DNA of 64,000 nt. Origin: Martinezella rhizogenes. GTDB taxonomy: Bacteria > Pseudomonadota > Alphaproteobacteria > Rhizobiales > Rhizobiaceae. The notes below the pieces were generated by a model, which saw only the letters and a program-made list of their open reading frames with translations, was not told the origin of the DNA and ran no database searches. The stretch covers positions 83,184 through 147,183 of the forward strand of contig NZ_JAPYZZ010000016.1 of NCBI RefSeq assembly GCF_027460065.1, written 5' to 3'. How positions within the stretch are numbered: the first letter of the stretch is position 1; each line of letters starts with the position of its first letter. A program made the translations under genes and the position numbers. Shown one piece after another: positions 8,415-16,921 of this stretch.

Positions 8415-10664
8415 ATGTCCGATTACGATAAAAGCGGACTGACGGCCGAGTTTATCGACATCGATGCCGCGCTTGCGATTATCCGCCGGCAATGGCGCGT
8501 TGTGCTCGCCGCAATCGCCGTTGCCGGGGCAATCGGCCTCGCCTTTGCCGCGACGGCCGTTCCGATCTATTCGGCCACGGCCACTCTGTTGATCGACCGC
8601 AACAACAGCCAGATTGTCGAACAGCTTTCGACGATCGGCGGCGTTGTGGAGGACGAGGCCTCCATTCTCAGCCAGGTCGAGGTGCTGCAATCGGAAACCA
8701 TCGGGCTTGCCGTCGTCGATAGTCTCAAACTCACGGAAAACCAGGAATTCAGGGCAACACGCGCATCGCTTCTGAGCTCGATTTTCGGCACGATCCGCTC
8801 GCTCGTCAACGTATCGCAATGGTTCTCGCCGACGAAAAAAGAAGCTGTCATCGACGATGGAACCCTGAAGCGATCCCTGTCGGATCGCCTGCTCAACGAC
8901 CTCAGTGTCAAGCGCATCGGCCGCACCTACGCACTGGAACTCACCTACAACTCGACATCGCCGGTTCTTGCCGCGCAGATCGTCAATGCCGTGGCCTCGG
9001 CCTATCTGCTGGACAAGCTGAACTCCAAATATGAAGCGACGCGGCGGGCCAGCGACTGGCTGTCCGATCGGATTGCGGAATTGCGCCAGCGGGCGCTCGA
9101 TACCGACCTTGCCGTGCAGAAATTCCGGGCCGAACATAACCTGATCACCACCGGCAATAACGGCCTGCTTTCCGATCAGCAGCTGGCCGAATCCAACAGC
9201 GCCCTTATTCTGGCCCAGTCGGAAACGGCAAAGGCGCGGGCGCGGGTGCAGCGTATCGAGCACATTCTCGCCACCGACGATGTCGACGCTGTCGTCACCG
9301 ATATTCTCGACAGCTCCGTCGCAAACGACCTGCGCAAGAAATATCTTGAGTCCTCGAAGATCGAGGCAGAAATTACCAGACGACTCGGCAGCAACCACAT
9401 ACAAGCCGTGCGTCTGCGCAATGAAATGCAGGAATACCGGCGGTTGATGTTCCAGGAAATCAGCCGCATCGCACAGAGTTACAAAAGTGATCTCGAGGTT
9501 TCGGAGGCGAAGGAAAAATCGCTTGCCGAGAGCGTTGCCAAAGCAACCGATATCAGCAATTCCGCCAGCGAAACACAGGTTCAGATGCGCGAATTGCAGC
9601 GCGAAGCTGAAACCTACAAGAACATGTATCAGACCTTCCTGCAGCGTTATCAGGAAGCGATGCAGCAGCAATCCTTCCCCGTGACGGAAGCGCGTGTTAT
9701 TTCCAAGGCGATGCCGCCCTACATGCCAAGCAAACCGAACAAGCCCATCATTTTGGTGCTGTTCATGATCATGGGCGCGGCAGCCGGCGGCGGTATCGCC
9801 ATGTTCCGCGAATTCCGCGACCGGTTTTTCCGCACCGGCGACCAGGTTCGCGATGTGCTGGGGCTGGAATTCCTCGGCAACACCCCGCTCATCCCGAACC
9901 AGCCGACGACAGAGGCACAGGAAAACGGCCATCCCGGCCTGACGCGCCCCACCAGCGTCGCCCGATATGCGGTCGATCATCCGCTCTCCTCCTTTGCCGA
10001 AACGCTGCGCAGCACCAGACTGGCCATTGATCTCGGCATTCCCGCCAAGAGCGGTGCACGGATTGTCGGCGTTGTCTCGTCCCTGCCGAGCGAGGGAAAA
10101 TCGACGATCTCGATCAATCTCGCGCAGTTGCTTGCCGGACAGGGCGCGCGGGTCCTGTTGCTGGATGCGGATATCCGCAATCCTGGCGCGACGCGCGCCA
10201 TGGCGCGTCACGCCGGCGAAGGCCTGCTCGAAGTCTTGCTGGAAGGTCGCAGCCTACAGGATGTGCTGCTTCGCGACGAAAAGACCCGCCTTGCTTTCCT
10301 GCCCACGGTAGTCAAACAGCGGGTGCCCCATTCCTCCGAACTCTTGACCTCGGCGCAGATGCACAAGCTGCTGGCCGAAGCCAGCAGCGCTTTCGACTAC
10401 ATCATCGTCGACCTGCCGCCGCTCGGGCCGGTGGTGGATGCTCGTGCGATGGCGGGACGGATAGACGGCTTCATCTTCGTCACGGAATGGGGCAAAACCG
10501 CACGCAGGGCGGTGCGCAACACCGTGGAGAACGAAGTCCACATCCGCAAGAAATGTCTCGGCGTCATCCTCAACAAGGTGGATACCGAAAAGCTGAAGCT
10601 CTATCGCGCCTATGGTTCCAGCGAATATTATCATTCGCGCTACACGCGATATTACCATGACTAG
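8415..10664 (+). CDS. ExoP/Wzc-like polysaccharide co-polymerase with BY-kinase domain
   Basis: The 749-aa product joins a Wzz-type chain-length domain to a cytoplasmic bacterial tyrosine kinase. The N-terminus has TM1 near residues 30-52, a long coiled-coil periplasmic region, the Pro-rich PYMPSKPNKP segment and TM2 near residue 445. The kinase domain shows Walker A SLPSEGKST (about 555), Walker A' LLLDADIRNP (about 582) and Walker B YIIVDLPPLG. The C-terminus is a tyrosine cluster (YRAYGSSEYYHSRYTRYY), the expected autophosphorylation tail. It should control EPS polymerisation and export with the Wzy proteins encoded nearby. ATG 8415 is preferred over an upstream TTG. It overlaps the next gene by 8 bp, implying an operon. 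Confidence 0.93.
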   Translation: MSDYDKSGLTAEFIDIDAALAIIRRQWRVVLAAIAVAGAIGLAFAATAVPIYSATATLLIDRNNSQIVEQLSTIGGVVEDEASILSQVEVLQSETIGLAVVDSLKLTENQEFRATRASLLSSIFGTIRSLVNVSQWFSPTKKEAVIDDGTLKRSLSDRLLNDLSVKRIGRTYALELTYNSTSPVLAAQIVNAVASAYLLDKLNSKYEATRRASDWLSDRIAELRQRALDTDLAVQKFRAEHNLITTGNNGLLSDQQLAESNSALILAQSETAKARARVQRIEHILATDDVDAVVTDILDSSVANDLRKKYLESSKIEAEITRRLGSNHIQAVRLRNEMQEYRRLMFQEISRIAQSYKSDLEVSEAKEKSLAESVAKATDISNSASETQVQMRELQREAETYKNMYQTFLQRYQEAMQQQSFPVTEARVISKAMPPYMPSKPNKPIILVLFMIMGAAAGGGIAMFREFRDRFFRTGDQVRDVLGLEFLGNTPLIPNQPTTEAQENGHPGLTRPTSVARYAVDHPLSSFAETLRSTRLAIDLGIPAKSGARIVGVVSSLPSEGKSTISINLAQLLAGQGARVLLLDADIRNPGATRAMARHAGEGLLEVLLEGRSLQDVLLRDEKTRLAFLPTVVKQRVPHSSELLTSAQMHKLLAEASSAFDYIIVDLPPLGPVVDARAMAGRIDGFIFVTEWGKTARRAVRNTVENEVHIRKKCLGVILNKVDTEKLKLYRAYGSSEYYHSRYTRYYHD

Positions 10665-11334
10665 GCGTGACGGCGTGACGCGCCTGCGGAAAGTCCTCGC
10701 GGTCGTGCCAGTCCTCGTCATTTCCGTTTTTGTGCTGTCCGTCGCGGCTGAGGCATTTTCGCAAAGCCGACGCTTTTCCGACATTGTCGCAATGGCGAAA
10801 ATCGCCGACGACAATAACGGTCTGGCGCCGGCTCTCCTTGCCGCAACGGTCCCTGAACTCAGCCCCATCGTCACAGAAAAAATCTGCCGGTCGGATATCG
10901 TCAAGGCCGGGCTGCGGCTCGTCCTGGCCGATCTCGATGCCAATGGCGCCGATCCAGCATCTGCTTCCGGCATGGCGCGGCTCGATTTTGCCGAGACCTT
11001 TATTCGCCATTCGCTCTTTTGCCTGCCCGCAAATGGCGATGTCTGGCTGCGTCTTGCCATGGTCCGTTCCCTTCGTGACGCCTCCCCCATGGAAATCGCC
11101 GTGCTGATGAATTTTTCACAGCTCTATGGACCCGCCGATGCCAATCTGATCCGCGGACGTTTCGTGATGTGGCAGAAATTTCAAAGGGATGCATTGCCTC
11201 AGGCCATAGCGGCGCGCGACGCGGACACGGCCGTCGTCTGCGGCATGGAAGGGGAAATCCTTCGGTGGACCCTGGCGGCAGTCTGCCCGAAACCACCGCT
11301 GGTCGGCACAAAACACCCGACGACGCTGCCATGA
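10657..11334 (+). CDS. Membrane-anchored hypothetical EPS-locus protein
   Basis: The ATG at 10657 lies inside the last codons of the ExoP-like gene (8-bp overlap), so the two are translationally coupled. The 225-aa product has basic residues, then one N-terminal membrane helix (KVLAVVPVLVISVFVLSVAA), then a helical domain with four cysteines (in EKICR, LFCLP, VVCGM and AVCPK), which is notable for an extracytoplasmic protein and could form disulfides. No domain is recognised. Genes of this kind in rhizobial EPS clusters are usually annotated as hypothetical exopolysaccharide-production proteins. Coupling to the co-polymerase suggests a partner role in the polymerisation or export complex; that is inference. 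Confidence 0.78.
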   Translation: MTRRDGVTRLRKVLAVVPVLVISVFVLSVAAEAFSQSRRFSDIVAMAKIADDNNGLAPALLAATVPELSPIVTEKICRSDIVKAGLRLVLADLDANGADPASASGMARLDFAETFIRHSLFCLPANGDVWLRLAMVRSLRDASPMEIAVLMNFSQLYGPADANLIRGRFVMWQKFQRDALPQAIAARDADTAVVCGMEGEILRWTLAAVCPKPPLVGTKHPTTLP

Positions 11335-11412
11335 TTGAGAATGACAAAAGGGCAAAACCTCGCCCTTCATTGAGATTCAGCCACCACCAAACCTACCGAT
11401 AAAGCCGCCAGA

Positions 11413-12936
11413 ATGTCGCTTACCGAAGCCCGATCAGAACAAGTCTCCTCGCAGCCTCAACCGATGGCATTTCAAAACTATGCCCGGCCGGTGGCGATCG
11501 TCGTGTTCTGGGCCGTTTTTCTGCTGGCACTGCTCAATCAAGGTGCCACGGATATCGAAAGCCGCATCGTTGTCACGGCTGCCATCTATCTGCTGCTGGT
11601 GCCGGCGATCCTTCTGTTCGGACCACCCAGGGCCGGTGCGGGCAAGGTGCTTCTTGCCGCCTGCTTTCTATTGGGCGCGCTCATCGTGCAGATGCTGCTG
11701 CAAACATCGGCCATGCCGGCAATGGCGCGCCCCAACCCGGCCTGGTCCACCGCCGCCATGTTCACGCAGATTGCGCCGACCGCAACCGTCTCGCTCACAC
11801 CCGCGGATGACTGGCTCGGCCTCATGAGCGCCGCCCTGCCCTTCGGCGCCTTCATGACCGGACTCGTGATTTTCGACACCGATGAACGCGCGGCAAGAAC
11901 CCTGCGATGGTTCGCAATCGCCGGCGGCTGGCTGGCGCTGTTTTCAATCGTGCAATTCGCGCTTTTTCCCGACGCACTCGGCTTCATCCAGAAACGCTTC
12001 TATCTCGGCAGCCTGACCGGTCTTTTCGTCAACCGCAATACCGCCGCGACCTTCTTCGGCCTCATCCTTCTTACCCTCGCCATGCTGCTGCACAAAAGCC
12101 TTCTGGCACCTGACTGGGCAATGGTGAAAGCACTCGTCGCCAATCGCCTGACCGTGCCGGCCGATCAGAAAAAACTGATACGCAAGTCTGTCTTTATCGG
12201 CGTACTCGCCGGCTTCTCCTTCATCGCTTTGATGCTGACGGGATCGCGTGCGGGAATAGCCTCCAGCCTTGCAGCATTGATTTTCCTGATCCTTCTGACA
12301 GTTTTCAATTCTGCTACGAAAGGCGGTCGCAACGGCGCCTCCAGCCGGCGCAAGCAGCGCGGGTCGAGACGTCGCGCCGCGCTCGTGATCGCTGTCGCCA
12401 TCGCCCTGTTTGCGCTTTTCGCCAATCGAGTAGCAATACGCATGGAAACGCGTTTGGAAGACGACATGCGCTTCTGCTACATGCCCGGCATCGCACGCGC
12501 CATTACCGACAATTGGCCGCTGGGATCAGGTCTTTCGAGCTTCGCCGAAATCTATGCCCCCTATCACGCAGCGCGATGTGGCGTGGACGCCGTCGTCACC
12601 CATGCCCACAATGTCTATGCCGAGGGCTTTTTGACACTTGGCGTGGTTTTCCCATTCTACGTGGCTTTTTTCGTGCTGATCCAACTGACAATTTTCATTC
12701 GCGGGGCCCGCAAGCGCAGGAATTATCGTTATGCATCTCATCTCGGCCTTGCGGCGCTGCTACTTGTCCTGCTGCATTCAATCCTTGATTTTTCGCTGCA
12801 AATCCCCGGCTTCGCCATGGCTTATGCGGTTTTTCTCGCCCCCGTCGTCACACTTTGCCTGAACCCGCCCGGGGTGGAGCGCGACGCGCGCAAAAGGCAG
12901 AGGCAATCTTCAGCCGTCGTGATTTCAGAACCATAA
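11413..12936 (+). CDS. Wzy/O-antigen ligase family membrane protein
   Basis: This 507-aa polytopic protein has about 11-12 membrane segments and a large periplasmic loop. The Wzy_C signature (PF04932) is visible: PLGSGLSSFAEIYAPY followed by THAHNVYAEGFLTLG, with the HxHN element found in O-antigen ligases and EPS polymerases, then a helix ending HSILDFSLQIPGFA. It should polymerise or ligate lipid-linked repeat units at the periplasmic face. It is followed 16 bp later by a GT4 gene on the same strand, in the ExoP operon. A second Wzy-like gene lies at 18378-19802, so the locus holds two candidates for polymerase, or one polymerase and one ligase. Confidence 0.87.
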   Translation: MSLTEARSEQVSSQPQPMAFQNYARPVAIVVFWAVFLLALLNQGATDIESRIVVTAAIYLLLVPAILLFGPPRAGAGKVLLAACFLLGALIVQMLLQTSAMPAMARPNPAWSTAAMFTQIAPTATVSLTPADDWLGLMSAALPFGAFMTGLVIFDTDERAARTLRWFAIAGGWLALFSIVQFALFPDALGFIQKRFYLGSLTGLFVNRNTAATFFGLILLTLAMLLHKSLLAPDWAMVKALVANRLTVPADQKKLIRKSVFIGVLAGFSFIALMLTGSRAGIASSLAALIFLILLTVFNSATKGGRNGASSRRKQRGSRRRAALVIAVAIALFALFANRVAIRMETRLEDDMRFCYMPGIARAITDNWPLGSGLSSFAEIYAPYHAARCGVDAVVTHAHNVYAEGFLTLGVVFPFYVAFFVLIQLTIFIRGARKRRNYRYASHLGLAALLLVLLHSILDFSLQIPGFAMAYAVFLAPVVTLCLNPPGVERDARKRQRQSSAVVISEP

Positions 12937-12952
12937 GGGCAGGAATTTGAGC

Positions 12953-14158
12953 ATGCGGATATTGCAGATAACCTCGCTGTTTTCCCCGGACCGAGTGGGC
13001 GGTGCGGAAATATTCGTAGAAGACCTTGCGCGTGGACTCACCGATAAAGGTCACACCGTCGGGGTGGCCGCCATCTCCCGTGAACGACAGGTGCCGGAAC
13101 AACGCGACGGTTTCGCCATTCATCGCCTTGGGCATACCACGCCGTTCTTCATAGGCGATTGGGGGCAACAGCCGGAATGGAAGCGGAAATATTACAAAAT
13201 CGCTGTGCAACTTGATCCACGCCTCGTTCGTCGGCTCGCGCACGTCATCGATGAGTTCAAGCCGGACGTGGTCAATACCCATTCGCTGTCGGAACTGACA
13301 CCGTTGATCTGGCCGATGATCCGAAAACGCGGCATTCCCCTCGTTCATTCACTGCATGATTTTACCAGCATGTGTACCAATGGCTCCCTGTTTCATGACG
13401 GGCACATCTGTGATGGCAGCAGCAAAAAATGCCGTGCCTTTTCCTATCTCCACCGGCGTTGCCAATGTGCGGTCGATGCCGTCGCCGGTGTCGGTCGCGA
13501 TATCGTTGAGCGCCACGTGCGGGCCGGGTTTTTCACCCACGTGCCTGAGAGCCGTCGCACCGTGATCTGGAATGCCATTTCACCGCCGGATTCACCAAAA
13601 CCGCGCATTGCCCGGCCTCCCGGAGCGCCGCTGGTCTTCGGGTATCTGGGACGTATCGAAGCCGCGAAAGGCGCGGATTTGCTGATCGACGCCTTGCGAT
13701 TCCTTCCTTCACAAGGCTGGCGACTGGTCATGGCGGGTCGTGCACCCGATGGTATCGAAGCCTATCAGCAAAAAGCAGCGGGCCTTCCGGTCGAATTTCC
13801 GGGTTATGTCGAGGCCGATCAATTTTTCGCCGGCATCGACTGCCTCATTGTCCCGCCTCTGTGGCCGGAGGCCTTCGGGCGCACCGTCGCCGAAGCCATT
13901 CTGCGCGGCGTGCCCGTCATCGGCGCCAACCTCGCCGGTGTTGCCGAACAGATCGGCCCGGAAAGGCAGGAGCGTCTTTTTGCGCCGGGCAATGCCGCCG
14001 AACTCGCGGCACGCATGGCGGAAGCAATGCGCGATCCCGCCATGCTCACGGAAACGCCTGAAACGCAGGAACGGATTCGTCAGGGTGTCGCCCCCGAAGG
14101 GGTCGTCGCGGCTTATGAAAAGCTCTATTCGGACGTGCGCGGTGGCGCTAAAGCATAG
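12953..14158 (+). CDS. GT4-family glycosyltransferase
   Basis: The 401-aa GT-B glycosyltransferase starts at ATG 12953 (MRILQITSLFSPDRVGGAEI); AGGAA precedes it. Visible family features are the N-terminal Gly-Gly acceptor loop, FGYLGRIEAAKGADLLIDAL in the nucleotide-binding half, and the EX7E motif EAFGRTVAE followed by GVPVIGANLAGVAEQIG. Its architecture and several segments (ISLHDF/ICEYDL region, FSYLHRR, NTHSLSELT) parallel the GT4 product of 2881-4116, so the two are probably paralogues adding similar residues. It is the last gene of the plus-strand run that starts with the ExoP-like gene and is convergent with the next GT4. Donor and acceptor sugars are unknown. Confidence 0.9.
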   Translation: MRILQITSLFSPDRVGGAEIFVEDLARGLTDKGHTVGVAAISRERQVPEQRDGFAIHRLGHTTPFFIGDWGQQPEWKRKYYKIAVQLDPRLVRRLAHVIDEFKPDVVNTHSLSELTPLIWPMIRKRGIPLVHSLHDFTSMCTNGSLFHDGHICDGSSKKCRAFSYLHRRCQCAVDAVAGVGRDIVERHVRAGFFTHVPESRRTVIWNAISPPDSPKPRIARPPGAPLVFGYLGRIEAAKGADLLIDALRFLPSQGWRLVMAGRAPDGIEAYQQKAAGLPVEFPGYVEADQFFAGIDCLIVPPLWPEAFGRTVAEAILRGVPVIGANLAGVAEQIGPERQERLFAPGNAAELAARMAEAMRDPAMLTETPETQERIRQGVAPEGVVAAYEKLYSDVRGGAKA

Positions 14159-14212
14159 GTCGGGTGCTGGGCTAAAAAACCGCCTCTTCCTCAGAGTGTA
14201 TCACCCCGATCG

Positions 14213-15307
14213 TCAGGCCTTAGCGTGAAAAAGCCGCGCATAACTCTCAGCGGCTTTCTGCCACGAATATAATTTGCGGTTTTCATAACCCGCCTGACGA
14301 AGCTTCCCTGCTAGTTCGGGATTTCCCAAAAGTCGCTCGAGGGCCGCAACAAGGCTTTGGGCATCGGCTGGATCAAACGTCAGCGCCCCCTCGCCCGCGA
14401 TTTCCGGCGTGGCGGAGCGATTGGAGCACACGACCGGGCATCCAAGCTGCTGCGCCTCCAGCACGGGCAGGCAGAACCCTTCATAGGTGGAAGGGACACA
14501 AAGGCAGGCGGCGTGGCGGTAAAGTTCGGCCAGTTGGCGGTCATCTATGCCCGAAAGCCGGATCAGCCGGGCCTTCAGCTCCGGATCATCCAGCGCGCCG
14601 GTAATTTCCTCCGCCTCGTCACGACCCACATGCACAATCCGCAGGTCGGGCCATTTTCTACCGATTATCGCGAAGGCTTTGCCGAGGAGCGCAAAATTCT
14701 TGTTCGACGTCGCGTTTCCGACCGCCAGGATGTAACGGCCGGCGACAGGAGAGGTCGCATTGACAGCATCGGGATCGACACTCAGAGTGCTGTCGGAATA
14801 AATGGTCAGGCTTTTGCCGGCGGCGGCGGGATAAAAGTGCGCCAGGTCCTTCCGGGTCGCCTCGGATACACAGATGACCTTGTCCGAGCCGGCCACCATC
14901 AGCCTGAAGATGAAATCCGTCGTCAGGGTCGCCCGCCGACCGATCTGCTCGGGAATGGTCTTGAAATAAAGATCATGAACGAGGGTGAGGCGCCGTTTGC
15001 CGCCAAGAGGGCTTCCAAATGGATCGACATTAAACAGCACATCGATACCGTGCCGGCGGCACAGCACAGGCAGCATGGCGGCCTGACGCACCACGTCAAA
15101 AACCATGATACGCGGCCGCGGCGTCTCTAAGAGCTCCAGCCGGCTGTCACGCAAGCTTTCCGGCAGCTGCTCCCTCGTCCATGGCGAGCGCAGAATATAG
15201 TCGTCACCCGTCTGCTCCAGCAGCCGCTCCAGCAGGCTGAAGGTCACACGCGCCACACCGGAGGCCTTGCCGCCATATTGACTGGGCATGTTTACAAGAA
15301 TGCGCAT
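14213..15307 (-). CDS. GT4-family glycosyltransferase
   Basis: The start is ATG 15307, preceded by GGAAGGG; upstream codons to 15331 are probably untranslated. The 364-aa product has MRILVNMPSQYGGKASGVAR at the N-terminus, YILAVGNATSNKNFALLGKA leading into the donor domain, HAACLCVPSTYEGFCLPVLE with the EX7E pair, and a CPVVCSNRSATPEIAGEGALTF loop. This layout is closest to mannosyl- or rhamnosyltransferase-type GT4 enzymes that act on the cytoplasmic face of the membrane. It is convergent with the preceding GT4 gene and runs 53 bp after the start codon of the upstream minus-strand GT4, with which it likely forms a two-gene operon. Confidence 0.9.
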   Translation of the reverse strand: MRILVNMPSQYGGKASGVARVTFSLLERLLEQTGDDYILRSPWTREQLPESLRDSRLELLETPRPRIMVFDVVRQAAMLPVLCRRHGIDVLFNVDPFGSPLGGKRRLTLVHDLYFKTIPEQIGRRATLTTDFIFRLMVAGSDKVICVSEATRKDLAHFYPAAAGKSLTIYSDSTLSVDPDAVNATSPVAGRYILAVGNATSNKNFALLGKAFAIIGRKWPDLRIVHVGRDEAEEITGALDDPELKARLIRLSGIDDRQLAELYRHAACLCVPSTYEGFCLPVLEAQQLGCPVVCSNRSATPEIAGEGALTFDPADAQSLVAALERLLGNPELAGKLRQAGYENRKLYSWQKAAESYARLFHAKA

Positions 15308-15360
15308 TCGGGCCCTTCCGCCTGCCGGCATTGGCTATTTCTGTCAATCACGGGGCGAGA

Positions 15361-16509
15361 CTACGCGGCCTCTGTCAGCAATGCGGAGACGGATCGGCAT
15401 GTCTTTTCCAGCGAAAAACGGTCGCTCACATCCTCCCGCCCGCTCTGTCCCAGCCTTTGCGCCAGAGCCGGATCAGACAGGATCGCACCAAGCGCCGCCG
15501 CCAGCGCCGACGCATCCCCCGGCGGCACGAGAAGGCCCGTTTCTCCATCACGAATGATTTCAGTAACCCCGCCACCACGCGTGGCGACGACCGGCCGCCC
15601 GCACATCATCGCCTCCACAACCACCCGGCCAAAGGGTTCGGCAACGATCGAGGTATGGGCAACCACATCCATCGACGCCATCAGTTCCGGCACATCCGAA
15701 CGGAAACCAAGGAAGCGGACGCGGCCATCCAGCCCCAGACGCGACGCCTGTTCGCGAATGCGCGCCTCATAGGCTTCCTGTCCGAAAAGGGCGCCCCCGA
15801 CGATGACGGCCTGCACGCCTTCCATGGTGGCAAGAGCATCAAGAAACACATGCTGCCCTTTCCATTCGCTCAAGCGGCCAAACAGGCCGACAAGCGCTTG
15901 CGGGCCAAGACCAAGCTCCGCCCGCAGCCGCGCAGCCATGCCAGCGTCATGAAGTTTTGCTTTTGCGGGATCGAAGCCGTTGTAAACGATGCGAACCTTA
16001 TCCGCTTCGCCGCCGGCCTCGACGAACGCCCGGCCCGTTTCCTCAGAATTGACCGCCACCAGCCTGGCGAAAAGGCGTGCAAAAGCCAGCGAAGCACGGC
16101 GGTTGGTGGCGCTGAAAGCCGGATCGGTGACGATGTCATGTAATATCCAGACGAGCGGCCGCCGGCTGAGCTTTGCTGCAAGTGCACAGACAAAAAGCGC
16201 CTTCTGCGAATTGGCGCAGATCACATCAAAATGTCTCGCCTCGCGGCTCAACTGCCAGGCAACCGCCATCACGTCGGCCGCTCCGCGCGCCAGCGCGCCG
16301 AATGACGAATTACGACGGATCGACAGCATTTTCTCTCCAGCCGATAACATCACCGGCGGTCGCCCGGCCTCGGCCAGATCTTCTGCGTTAGCACCGCCAC
16401 TGAGAAAACAGGCGCGCCAGGAATGCGGCCCAGCCTTGACGAGGTCCGCCAGGAAAAGCTCGGCGCCACCCTTCTCTCCGGTATGGCTGACAAACAGAGC
16501 TGAGGTCAT
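15361..16509 (-). CDS. GT4-family glycosyltransferase
   Basis: ATG 16509 is selected because a GGGGGG-rich ribosome-binding site lies just upstream; the longer frame to 16587 has no such support. The 382-aa product has ALFVSHTGEKGGAELFLADL at the N-terminus, VGLFGRLSEWKGQHVFLDAL in the donor half, FLGFRSDVPELMASMDVVAHTS, and EPFGRVVVEAMMCGRPVVATRGGG with EX7E. The protein is a soluble-looking retaining GT4 enzyme. It heads a two-gene minus-strand unit with the GT4 gene downstream, and its promoter must lie in the AT-rich gap up to 16921 shared with the divergent SGNH hydrolase gene. Its substrate is unknown. Confidence 0.9.
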   Translation of the reverse strand: MTSALFVSHTGEKGGAELFLADLVKAGPHSWRACFLSGGANAEDLAEAGRPPVMLSAGEKMLSIRRNSSFGALARGAADVMAVAWQLSREARHFDVICANSQKALFVCALAAKLSRRPLVWILHDIVTDPAFSATNRRASLAFARLFARLVAVNSEETGRAFVEAGGEADKVRIVYNGFDPAKAKLHDAGMAARLRAELGLGPQALVGLFGRLSEWKGQHVFLDALATMEGVQAVIVGGALFGQEAYEARIREQASRLGLDGRVRFLGFRSDVPELMASMDVVAHTSIVAEPFGRVVVEAMMCGRPVVATRGGGVTEIIRDGETGLLVPPGDASALAAALGAILSDPALAQRLGQSGREDVSDRFSLEKTCRSVSALLTEAA

Positions 16510-16921
16510 CGCATCCCCCCTTTCGGATGAAGCGAAGAGTGGCGACTCTGGCCGTGATTGCGGGAATGAGCGGCAGCTCCGCGACAAGAAATCACCTGTC
16601 GGAGCGCGAAGAAATTATTTTCAACGGAAATCGCACATAATGGCGCGTCGCTAGATAAAAATACCAGCATTCAGACCTTTATTCATAAAAAAAATCAACA
16701 GCAGAAAATATAAAGTCAAATATTCTATTTCTATATTCAGGCCAAAACCCAAAAACACTTTGTTGCGATCAGTTTTTTCACTGCTCGCGGTCTTGCTGCC
16801 CGTATCTTTTTCCCCGCCCTTCGAGACCGGATTATCCTGAGGCCAGACCAGGAGAACGAACGATGACACCGTGCAAAGACAACTTATGCATATATATGGC
16901 GAGAACGGAAGAGGTGGCGGC
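16510..16921. other. AT-rich divergent intergenic region without a supported gene
   Basis: These 412 bp separate divergent GT4 and SGNH genes. The part from about 16640 to 16740 is very AT-rich (poly-A and poly-T runs, many TATT/AATA steps), unlike the surrounding coding DNA. Frames crossing it give unconvincing proteins. It must carry both promoters; AT-rich silencer binding (for example by MucR/Ros-type regulators, which control rhizobial EPS genes) is possible but not shown by any specific motif. Confidence 0.45.

Noticed and set aside
8292-10211. 639-codon open frame on the minus strand
   Set aside because: It lies wholly opposite the ExoP-like gene, has no recognisable domains and a composition typical of antisense frames in GC-rich DNA.
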